64,000 nucleotides of DNA from Bremerella alba (GTDB lineage: Bacteria > Planctomycetota > Planctomycetia > Pirellulales > Pirellulaceae): contig NZ_JABRWO010000017.1 in the NCBI RefSeq assembly GCF_013618625.1, forward strand, positions 1 to 64,000, given 5' to 3'. The position numbers were made by a program, and so were the translations under genes. Under the pieces are notes generated by a model that saw nothing but the letters and a program-made list of their open reading frames with translations, did not search any database and was not told where the DNA came from. Shown in pieces: positions 52,603 through 61,900 of the stretch; position 1 is the stretch's first letter, and each line of letters begins with the position of its first letter.

Positions 52603-52740
52603 CGAGATCAACTCACCAGGGTGAAATACAAATAATAACGCAAGAGAACGTTAATTCTCTTTTGGGGAACTTTCCAATCTAATCACAGCCGTTGCGGGCT
52701 TTCAACTCCCTTAGAAGGGACGACTGATCGTTTTGGGATA

Positions 52741-52769
52741 AAAAAGAGCTGCCGAGTCAACTCGGCAGC
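52741..52769 (-). terminator. Rho-independent terminator (minus strand)
   Basis: GCTGCCGAGT (52748-52757) pairs with ACTCGGCAGC (52760-52769). The A-run at 52739-52745 gives the leftward U-tract. It ends transcription of the PQQ-type propeller gene. Confidence 0.88.
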
Positions 52770-52795
52770 CTTGGCATTTAATGAACGCTGGTGTC

Positions 52796-54082
52796 TTAGG
52801 AACTTAGGTCGTAGCACATCAGCTTGTCTTGCTCGCGAAGATAAAGCTTGCCATCCACGATTACCGGATGCGACCAGCTTTCTTTCTCCTGAAATTCAGG
52901 CGTGAACGTTCCTTTGAGAACGTACTCGTTGGGGTTCGCTTCCACGAGTGCGAGAAGGCCCGATTGATAGCGGTAGATCAAATTGCCGTCGGCGTAAAGA
53001 ATTGCGGCTGATCCTTTTCCCTCAGGTCGGAAGTCGCCTCCCCACTGGACTTTGCCGGTCTTCATTTCGACGCAAATCGGAAAGCCACTGTTATGCTTGG
53101 TGCCGGCGTAGATGTAGTCGCCCACCTTGATCATTCCGCCATGATGGTTTTGGAACGTCTTCGCATCGAGAAAGTAAACTTCTTCAGCTTCAATCTTGCC
53201 GCCGTTGTTCTTTAAGTGAACCAGCCCTGCCCCCGTTTGGTAGCCGGTGGAAGCGAAGATGTAATCTCCGTCGATCACGGGATCGGGAATGTTGGCCACA
53301 CCGTTGGCGACTTGATTGTACGACCAGAGAAGTTCGCCGGTCTCGGCATCGACACCAATCAAACCGCGGCCAATCAATTTGACGTATTGCTTCTTGCCGG
53401 CAGCATTGCAAACGAGAGTCGAAGAATAGCCTGCCTCATCTTTGCCCTTTTCGCCTAAATCAGCGTCGCCCCGGGGGGTCACCCAGATTTCGCGGCCGGT
53501 CTTTTTATCAAGACAAACCAGCAGGGCTTTGGACGATCCAGAACCACAGATCAATTTATCACCGTCAATCAGTGGCGATTCTGCGAAGCCCCAGCTAGGC
53601 AGTGCCGCACCATACTCTTCTTGGAGATTACGCTGCCAGACGATGTCTCCCGATTTGCGGTTCAAACGTGCGACGGTCCCTTCCGACATCACAACGTACA
53701 AGTCTTCTCCGTCGACCGTCGGCGTGCAGCGCGAGCCGGTGTAGCCGTGCTTGGGGACTTTCGATGTCAGGTTTTGCTTCCAGGCGACTTTCTGCGAGGC
53801 CAGGTCAAAACAAACAACAGCCTGACCATCAGAGAAGTTGCCGGTGGTGTAGAGGTCATTGCCCACGATCGAAACACTGGCGTAACCTTCGCCGAGCCCT
53901 TCGGCCATCCATAACAGCTTGGGCTGCTTTTCTTCCCAATCAGAAATCAAACCGGTCGCAGACGATTTACCGTTTCGGTCGGGACCTCGCCATTGAGGCC
54001 AATCCTGATCGTTCTCTGCAGCCAGCGAAGGGATGGCCCCTGTAAACAGAAGCAGTGCGATCGTTGTGTACCGGCTAATCAT
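52796..54082 (-). CDS. secreted PQQ-like beta-propeller protein
   Basis: Exported 428-aa propeller. The signal peptide (MISRYTTIALLLFTGAIPSL then AAEN) is followed by DWPQWRGPDRNGKSS, the planctomycete PQQ_2 opening. Repeats with the AxxGxxxW-like blade motif include GDLVWQRNL-type segments (KSGDIVWQRNLQ, KTGREIWVTPRGD, ETGELLWSYN, KTGKVQWGGD). No enzyme domain is attached, so it may be a binding or assembly protein similar to BamB-type folds, or a dehydrogenase without recognisable catalytic residues. It has its own terminator. Confidence 0.92.
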   Translation of the reverse strand: MISRYTTIALLLFTGAIPSLAAENDQDWPQWRGPDRNGKSSATGLISDWEEKQPKLLWMAEGLGEGYASVSIVGNDLYTTGNFSDGQAVVCFDLASQKVAWKQNLTSKVPKHGYTGSRCTPTVDGEDLYVVMSEGTVARLNRKSGDIVWQRNLQEEYGAALPSWGFAESPLIDGDKLICGSGSSKALLVCLDKKTGREIWVTPRGDADLGEKGKDEAGYSSTLVCNAAGKKQYVKLIGRGLIGVDAETGELLWSYNQVANGVANIPDPVIDGDYIFASTGYQTGAGLVHLKNNGGKIEAEEVYFLDAKTFQNHHGGMIKVGDYIYAGTKHNSGFPICVEMKTGKVQWGGDFRPEGKGSAAILYADGNLIYRYQSGLLALVEANPNEYVLKGTFTPEFQEKESWSHPVIVDGKLYLREQDKLMCYDLSS

Positions 54083-54377
54083 GCCAATTCCTTGAAAATA
54101 TTGGGAAGGACTCTGGTCGGGGAGGCGATTATGGAAGGCGCGTTCGCCGTGGGATAGAATAGGAGATACCTTATTCGCAGGTAAACCTTATGTAAGGAAA
54201 GTTTAAACGGGGTAAAATTCCCTTGCAACTAATGAGCAAGTTCATTACCCCATAGATTCAGCAGGTTAATGCCCCCAAGATGCAAACCAACCAGCGAACA
54301 GTGATCGCCGGTGGTTTGAGCCTGTTAGTTCCCGAACACCCTGTTTTACGACTTCGCGTGGGAATGGATTGGCCCGA

Positions 54378-55202
54378 ATGCCCTCGTCTTCTAGCTCGAC
54401 CCAATCAGAACTGCGGTGGTACTACGCCGTCGACGACGCCCACGTAGGCCCCGTCTCGGCGACTAAATTTTGGCAATTGGCCGAAGAAGGGGTCATTAAA
54501 GCCGAGACTCTTGTCTGGTGTACCGGTTACACCGATTGGGTTCCGGCGAAAACGATCGACGGGCTTTTTCGATCTCGTCCGAGCCGTTCCAGTGATTCGG
54601 GCTTTATGGGAGGCTCGCCGAGTTCAGCACAACTTAACCCAACCCCCATGAAGCCCCCTCCGATGGAGGGCATCACTGCGGAGCTCGATTCCACGTTATT
54701 GATGCAAATTGCGAAGTCGGGCATTCTGCTAGGCCTGCTTTGTATCGTGTTTACCCGAGGTTGCGATCAAATCGACCAGGCTCGCATCGATGGGCTTTCC
54801 GCGGAAAGAAGTATCTCGGAGCAAGAGTTTGAACAACGCGAGGCATCGGAACTTGCCCCGTTGCAACAAACGGTCGACGAGCTTCAGGCCAAAGAATTTG
54901 TTTCTGCCGAGGATAAGAAACAACAGCAGGAAGCGGTCGAAGCGTTGCGTACGGCCAAAGTCATGATGGCCAACGAGCGAAAGCGAATGGAGTCGGAAAC
55001 CTGGGGCCCGCTTCGCGCGGAGGAAGCACGCGCGGCCTCCGAGAAGCTCGCGGTGCAAATGTTTCGGCGAATTGCCGGACTGCTGGGGACTACGCTCACA
55101 CTGCTGGGGCTTGGTATCGCTCTTTTCTATGGCCCCCCAGACCAACAACTGGGCATTTGGATTGTGTTGGCAGTCCTGATCGCTGCTGCTTACTTGGCGT
55201 AG
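54378..55202 (+). CDS. GYF_2-domain membrane protein
   Basis: Membrane protein of 274 aa. The GYF_2 domain (about residues 8-62) shows LRWYYAVDDAHVGPVSATKF and LVWCTGYTDWVPAKTI. A Ser/Pro-rich linker follows, then a membrane helix (SGILLGLLCIVFTRG), a long coiled coil (QEFEQREASELAPLQQTVDE to ANERKRMESETW) and two C-terminal membrane segments (GTTLTLLGLGIALFYG, IWIVLAVLIAAAYLA). GYF_2 domains bind proline-rich peptides. ATG at 54378 is chosen; TTG at 54369 is an alternative. Role unknown. Confidence 0.85.
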   Translation: MPSSSSSTQSELRWYYAVDDAHVGPVSATKFWQLAEEGVIKAETLVWCTGYTDWVPAKTIDGLFRSRPSRSSDSGFMGGSPSSAQLNPTPMKPPPMEGITAELDSTLLMQIAKSGILLGLLCIVFTRGCDQIDQARIDGLSAERSISEQEFEQREASELAPLQQTVDELQAKEFVSAEDKKQQQEAVEALRTAKVMMANERKRMESETWGPLRAEEARAASEKLAVQMFRRIAGLLGTTLTLLGLGIALFYGPPDQQLGIWIVLAVLIAAAYLA

Positions 55203-55348
55203 GCGTGCAGCTAAGCAATTTCACAAGCTGCCTACCCGATTTAACACACCAGTCTCGTTTTGATTGGAATTGGTGTCGTTAGCTTCTACATTAGTGAGAG
55301 ACATTTTCCCTCGCGTGTGGCCCCACCCTCTCCTCGGAAAGCTCCTTG

Positions 55349-58300
55349 ATGGCTTGCCTTCTTTTTCGAATTGTCTCGTTTGCGACCCTCATTCTGACCG
55401 TTTTTTCTGCCATTGAAGCAGCCGAGAACGACCAAGAGTTTGTTCCTCGACGTCAACAAGGCATTCCAGGACCGCCCCTTTCGCCGGCGGATGCGATTTC
55501 CAAGATGACCGTCCCGAGCGGTTTTTCCGTGGAAGCGGTCGCGGCAGAACCTGACATCGTGAATCCGGTTGCGATGACATTCGACGAAAAAGGACGCATT
55601 TGGGTCACCGAGAGTTTCGAATACCCACGCCTATCGCCTGGTCCCGGACGCGATCGCATTAAGGTACTGGAAGACACAGACCAAGATGGCGCGATCGACA
55701 AAGTGACCATCTTCGCCGAAGGGCTGAACATTCCCTCCGGCATCGCCGTTGGCTACGGGGGGGTGTGGGTGGCGAATGCCCCGGACATCCTTTTCCTGCA
55801 AGATACCGATGGCGACTTGAAAGCGGACAAGACGGAAGTGATTGTCACCGGCTTCGGTAGGACCGATACCCATGAGTTGCCGAACTCGTTGACATGGGGT
55901 CCCGATGGTTACCTTTACGGCTTGAACGGCGTATTTAACCACAGCCACGTAAAGCATCGTGGCCAAGATTTTGTATTCACATGCGCCCTGTTTCGGATCG
56001 ATCCGCGGACTCACGATTTCGAGCTTTTTAGCGAAGGGACCAGCAACCCTTGGGGCATCGCGTTCGATCCCAACGGCGAGGCGTTTGTCAGTGCCTGTGT
56101 GATTGACCACCTCTGGCATCTGACCGAAAGCGGTTACTACCGTCGGCAAGGCGGACCTTACCCACCGCATACCTGGGAGCTTGGGTCAATCGTCAATCAC
56201 AAGCACCAAATGGCGGCGTACTGCGGGATCGAGTACTTCGACAGTGACGCGTACCCCGCCGAGTACCGCGACTGCTTGTACATGGGCAACATTCATGGTG
56301 GGTGCGTGAATGTCGATGTTCTTCAGCGAGATGGCTCCACTTATTTTGCTAAGCCGCGGCCCGACTTTCTCACGGCCAACGATGTCTGGCATATGCCGGT
56401 CGATCAGAAGACTGGCCCGGATGGTTGTCTGTACGTGCTCGACTGGTACGACCGGTACCACTGCTACCAAGATGCCAGGGCACGTCCCGGCGATGTCGAT
56501 CGCCTGAAAGGGCGTCTCTACCGCGTTCGCTATGAAAACACGCCGCGAGCCCAACTATTTGACCTGAACCAGGAAACCGACGACCAACTCATTGCCCGAC
56601 TTGCTTCCCCCAATCGTTTCTTCCGAGATCAAGCGCAACGCGTTCTTTCCGAGCGAGCAAGCTCCGCAGCGATCCCCAAGCTCGAGTCGGTGGTACTCGA
56701 CGAGTCGGCGGCTCAAAAGACGCGTCTTCACGCATTGTGGGCCCTCATTGGTGCTCGACAGCTCAGCGAGGAGTTCTCTTTGAAACTTCTCTCGCATGCG
56801 AATCCCCAACTTCGAAATTGGGCTGTTCGCTACCAAGGAACCGTTGCCTCAGACCAGGCTGAAATCGCTCAGAAAATTCGAGAACTGGCCCACGACGAAA
56901 GTCCTGACGTTCGATTGCAAGTGGCTATCCTGGCTCCCCAAGTAGATTACCTGCCGACGGTCCCCACCCTCTTGGAAGTCTTGCACCACTCGCCAGGCGA
57001 CAAACTGATTCCACACATCGTCTGGCAAAACCTGCATCCCCAGCTGGAAAAGGAAACGCCCCAATACCTGGCACTGATGCAGCAATCGCCGTACGCACAG
57101 AGCGAGGCCGCGTTGTCCCTGTTACCGAGAGCCGCTGGACGTATCCTCGGCACACGAAGTCTTTCGGTCGAACACGTGGCGACGCTGGTGAAACTACTTA
57201 CGGCTCAAAAAGGGCAGGAAAGCCAATTGGCTGCTTGCCTGCAGAGAATTGCCGCGCAAACACAATCGCGTGAGTTAACCGGCCAGCGGCTGGCTCAGCT
57301 TAAATCGGAACTCGCCGAGTCTCTTTCCGATGTCATGGCGGCCGGCAACAAGCACCCCGGCTACTACCATGCGGCCAACCTGGCAATTGCCTGGAACGAC
57401 TCTAAAGCCATGCAGATTGTGCCCCAGGTGTTTACTTCGACCAGCGAGCCCGCTGACCGCCGCGTCGCGGCGCTCGATGCATTGCTTGCCGCGGGGCATC
57501 CCCAGGCAATTACGCTGGTAACCAACTACTTTGAAACTTCCGGCAAAGACCAAGCCGAAGTCGGGCGGGTAATTCAAACGCTCGGCAAATCCGACTCCGA
57601 CGTCATCGCCACGCTGCTCTTAGAACGCCTCGAGGCGCTCTCGTCCGAGAATCGCCCCAAGGCCATCGAAGTCCTATTGCAGCGGCCTGCGTGGACACAC
57701 TTACTGCTTTCGCAGATTGAAAACGGGAAGCTGGCGAAAGACATTTTGTCGATCAATCAGCTACAACGTTTGGTAAGCACGTCGAACGCGAATGTCGCCC
57801 AGCAGATAGCTTCGATCTATGGCACCATCAAAACAGGGCGAGATCCATCCCGGACGTTCATCGTCGCACAGATGCGACGCTTGGTCACCTCAGAGCAGGG
57901 CAATCCTCATCGCGGGATCGAAGTGTACAACAAGCTGTGCGGGCAGTGTCACAAACTGCACGGCAAGGGGCAGGAAGTGGGTCCCGAAATCACCGTCAAC
58001 GGACGGGGTAATCTCGAGCAATTGCTCTCGAATGTCTTCGACCCCAGCCTGGTCATTGGCAAGGACTATCAAGCAGTCACGGTGCTGACGATTGAAGGCC
58101 GCGTTTTGTCGGGGTTGTTGGTCGAGGATAGCCCGTCGCGGGTTGTTCTCAAACTGCAGGGTGGCAAACTGGAAACGATCGCGCGAGATGACGTCGATGC
58201 GATGAAGACCTCGGACACGTCGCTGATGCCTGAGGGAATCGAGAAGCAGCTCGCTCCGGAAGAGATCCTCGACCTGTTTGCTTATTTAACGCTTACCAAG

Positions 58301-58906
58301 CCGCCGGCAGATCCGGCCGCCGAGTTGATCTCGGGGGCTGGCACGATCGATCCGAACTCGATCGTGCTTCCTTCCACGGCGCACAATCTGCTGGTCGATG
58401 CGAAGATCTCGACGAACATCCCGCAGTTGGATGCCGGCAAACGAGGTGAAGCCCGCGATCCCATCTTTAACCCGAAGACCGGCAAGTTCGTCCGCAATTC
58501 GCAGTGGCACGAGATCGGTGTTGCCAGTAGGGCTGATCTGGGTGTTCTCAGCGAAGAGCAAGCGGTTACCTGGACGGCAACCTGGGACCAACCCGTGAAT
58601 GTCAACTTCCTGACCCTCTCAGGCACGTACCCCAATCAGCCTCAGCCTGACACGGCCTGGGCCGTGGAAGCGAAGATAGCAGGCAACTGGCAGACGCTCG
58701 AACGGGGCCAGGGAGGTTGGTACAACAGCGGTCGGTTTGTTTGGGGGTGGCCCGGGGCAGTCAGCGTGCCGATCGAATCGCTACGCGTGAAGGTCTTCAG
58801 CGTCGACGAAAAAACCCCTGTTCGCAGCATTCACTTTCGCGGCGAAGAGGGGTTCTCTTGGTTTGCTGGCAATTTACTGCCGGAAACGAGTGTTGTCCGG
58901 CAGTAG
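55349..58906 (+). CDS. large secreted PVC-type c-haem protein with propeller and HEAT repeats
   Basis: Exported protein of 1185 aa from ATG 55349. Signal peptide MACLLFRIVSFATLILTVFS with AIEA. N-terminal propeller (FSVEAVAAEPDIVNPVAMTF, WVTESFEYPRLSPG, SNPWGIAFDPNGEAFVSA, GCVNVDVLQRDGS) up to about residue 400, then HEAT/ARM repeats to about 830. The haem motif CGQCH (Cys864) lies in GIEVYNKLCGQCHKLHGKG, followed by GPEITVNGRGNLEQLLSNVF and SLMPEGIEKQLAPEEILDLF. The last 200 residues resemble a discoidin/F5-8-like module. It has the same propeller-HEAT-haem order as the 50110-52602 product and differs in the C-terminal addition. Its stop lies 16 bases from the convergent adhesin stop. Confidence 0.93.
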   Translation: MACLLFRIVSFATLILTVFSAIEAAENDQEFVPRRQQGIPGPPLSPADAISKMTVPSGFSVEAVAAEPDIVNPVAMTFDEKGRIWVTESFEYPRLSPGPGRDRIKVLEDTDQDGAIDKVTIFAEGLNIPSGIAVGYGGVWVANAPDILFLQDTDGDLKADKTEVIVTGFGRTDTHELPNSLTWGPDGYLYGLNGVFNHSHVKHRGQDFVFTCALFRIDPRTHDFELFSEGTSNPWGIAFDPNGEAFVSACVIDHLWHLTESGYYRRQGGPYPPHTWELGSIVNHKHQMAAYCGIEYFDSDAYPAEYRDCLYMGNIHGGCVNVDVLQRDGSTYFAKPRPDFLTANDVWHMPVDQKTGPDGCLYVLDWYDRYHCYQDARARPGDVDRLKGRLYRVRYENTPRAQLFDLNQETDDQLIARLASPNRFFRDQAQRVLSERASSAAIPKLESVVLDESAAQKTRLHALWALIGARQLSEEFSLKLLSHANPQLRNWAVRYQGTVASDQAEIAQKIRELAHDESPDVRLQVAILAPQVDYLPTVPTLLEVLHHSPGDKLIPHIVWQNLHPQLEKETPQYLALMQQSPYAQSEAALSLLPRAAGRILGTRSLSVEHVATLVKLLTAQKGQESQLAACLQRIAAQTQSRELTGQRLAQLKSELAESLSDVMAAGNKHPGYYHAANLAIAWNDSKAMQIVPQVFTSTSEPADRRVAALDALLAAGHPQAITLVTNYFETSGKDQAEVGRVIQTLGKSDSDVIATLLLERLEALSSENRPKAIEVLLQRPAWTHLLLSQIENGKLAKDILSINQLQRLVSTSNANVAQQIASIYGTIKTGRDPSRTFIVAQMRRLVTSEQGNPHRGIEVYNKLCGQCHKLHGKGQEVGPEITVNGRGNLEQLLSNVFDPSLVIGKDYQAVTVLTIEGRVLSGLLVEDSPSRVVLKLQGGKLETIARDDVDAMKTSDTSLMPEGIEKQLAPEEILDLFAYLTLTKPPADPAAELISGAGTIDPNSIVLPSTAHNLLVDAKISTNIPQLDAGKRGEARDPIFNPKTGKFVRNSQWHEIGVASRADLGVLSEEQAVTWTATWDQPVNVNFLTLSGTYPNQPQPDTAWAVEAKIAGNWQTLERGQGGWYNSGRFVWGWPGAVSVPIESLRVKVFSVDEKTPVRSIHFRGEEGFSWFAGNLLPETSVVRQ

Positions 58907-58922
58907 GATATCCTGTCGCTGA

Positions 58923-61900
58923 CTAACCGGCCTTGCGACTGGCTACGGTAACGGAGCCTTCTTCGTTGGCATGAAAGACGCCTGGGTCGTCGGTACCGTC
59001 GCCATCCCAGTCGCCTACGGTGGGCACGTCGTCCCAATCGCCAAGCTGGAAGACCTTATCGGTCGGCTCCATCACGTGGTTGCCGTTGTCGTCGACAATC
59101 CACTCTCCGCCACGATAGACGCCGATTTCGTCGATGCCATCGCCATTCCAGTCGCCAACAACCGGAATGTCGCCCCCTTCGCCGTAGGCAAACGCCGCAT
59201 CGACTTCGGGATTCCAGCGACCATCACCGTTGGTATCGATGTGCCAGGTGCCACCCCGGAAGACAGCAATGGTGCTGATGCCATCCCCGTTCCAGTCGCC
59301 AACCAACGCATGATCGCCACCCACGCCGAAGTGGAATGTATGGTCGATCAGGTCCTGACGGAACTTGCCGTGCTGGGCGACCTTCATCACGCGAGTGCCG
59401 TGAGGAGCATGCTCCTCTTTCGGCGGAACGTTCTTGGGCTTATCGAGCGACACGAAGTGATTCGCCGCATCCGGCAGGCCTGGCTCTTCTTTCACGGCCC
59501 GAGGATCATTCGGCCAGGCTTTGCCGTAAATCCCGATGTCATCCTTACCGTCGCCGTCCCAGTCACCCACAACTGGCTGATCGCCATCGTGGCCAAGCTT
59601 GGCATACATGTCGCCTTCGTCCCAGCGACCATTGCCGTTGAGATCGATGTACCAGTTTCCATCGACGAACACGCCCAGTTCGCTGACGCCATCCCCATTG
59701 AAGTCGCCGGCGACCGGAATCGCATTTTTGGCCCCGAACAGGCGATGTAGCGTCTCAGACTCTTCGCCATCCTCACCATCTGCCAAGAGCGTCCAACTGG
59801 CCTGGCCGAGGTTTTCCGTATTCCAAGGGTTAAGGTCCCCATTGGCCGACGTAAGCCAGAACGACTCCGAGGTTGCCACAGGCTCCTTGCCACGCGGATC
59901 CCCTGCATTGACCACGCTCAAGTGCCAGGTAAAACCAACCGCCGAACCGCCATAGGGCTGAACGATCTGCGGCAAAGCCAACAGCGGAGCAGGAGCGATC
60001 AGCTCTGGGCTTGGCGGTGGAACGGCTACCGGCGGAGGTGTCACTGGAGGATCGATAGGCGGGAACTCTGGTGGCGGAATGAACGGCACCACGCGAATTT
60101 CGCTGAAGTTGTTTTCCTGCGATTCGGTACCCCCGACAACGAAGATCCGGATGATCGCATCGTGGCCTGGATCGATCGACAAGGCAGACACTTCCGGACC
60201 CACGGTCCCAGGATTCACGGCCAAACCGCCGGTCGAACCCACGGTGTCGATGCTGTCGATGTAGCCATCAGGATGAATCTGGTAAACGGCATAGAAGCCT
60301 GTCTTGAGCCCCTCGAATCGGTAGTAACCATTGGCATCGGTGACGATGCGGATAGGTCCATCTCCGTAAATCCCTTGCAGAACGGAATCGCTACTGCCAA
60401 GGATTGGCTCGCCCGAGAAGCCATCGCGTAGTTCCAGCACGACGCCGGCCAACGGAGTATCGTCGGACGTTCGTTGCCCATCGCGGATGGACCCGATATC
60501 GTCAGGGACTTCGCCTGTCGCATTCGAGATGACATCGCCATCCTGGAAGACGTAACCCGACAAGGCAGCCGGCGGAAGCTCGCAGAAGTTGTGTTCGTCG
60601 AGATGCTCGCCGGAATGGGTAATGATGCTGGAGATGACATCGGTCACCGAGGCGTCGGCCAATCCATTGCGGTCAATCTGGCCACCCTGGAAGTAACCGG
60701 TGGGTTGCGATTCGACCACCGTGTAGGTCCCCGGCGGCAAGCCCGTGAACTCGTAGTGTCCGTTGGCATCGGTGAAGGTGGTTGCGATCTCGTTGCCGTT
60801 CTCGTCGAGAAGCGTGATCTTCACACCCACGATCGGCTGCTCGTCATCGTCGAAGAAACAGTCTTGGTTGGGATCGACGTGGACAAAACCACCGATCGAG
60901 GTCGGCAGCACTTCGCCGAAGTCGTATTCGATACCGGACTGCCCGAACTTCAGATCGATCGTGTGGATCACATCGCCAGGGTTCGTTGCCGAACCAATCG
61001 TCGTACCACCGATGGTACCGGCCGCATCAAGGCCATCGAGGTAACCGGTCGGCTGCGTTTCGACAATTCGGTAGGTGCCCTTGTTCAAATCGGTGAAATG
61101 ATAGAAACCGTTGTTGTCGGTGACGAGCGTATCGACCAGGTTGCCGTTCTCATCGAATAGCTCGACGGTGGTTCCCCCGATTCCTTCTTCTCCGGCTTCG
61201 CGTACGCCATTGTTGTTGCGGTCGTGGTAGACGTAACCCGAAAGGTCGGCTGGTTCGCTTTCGCAGAAGTCGTAGTTTTCGCCATGCTGACCAGCCACCA
61301 GGGTGATCGCTTCGATGCGATCGTTGCCGGCAAACTCACCGACCAGGATGCCGTCGATGGTGCCAATATGGTCTCCCCCGTCAATCAGTCCCGGAGGCGT
61401 CACTTCAACGATCGTGTAAGTGCCCGGTAGCAACTCACCGAAGAAGTAGTCACCGTTGGCATCGGTAACGGTCGACTTCAACAGGTTGCCGGCGGCATCG
61501 TAAAGATGGACCGTAGCCCCCACGACAGGGCGTGAGGTCGTCGTGCTGAAGTCACAGTTTCCGTCGGCATCGGTCAGATGGACACTACCCGAAATCGAGG
61601 CGAACAGGTACTCACCAAAGTTGTAATTGATACCGTGCTCGTCACTGCCGATCGCGATGCTATTGAGTTCGTCACCAGGATTCACAGCCACACCTTGAAC
61701 GGTACCGTTGATCGTACCAGCCTGGTCGGTTCCGTCCTGGTAGGCGATGGGGTGCGTTTCAATAACGCGGTAGTTGCCGGGAACGAGGTTTAAGAACTCG
61801 TAGTAGCCATTATCGTCGGTCAAGGTAACGAACGTTTCGTTGGTATCGGTATTGATCAACGTGATGGTGACGTTGCCGATGCCTTCTTCGCCATCGTTCT

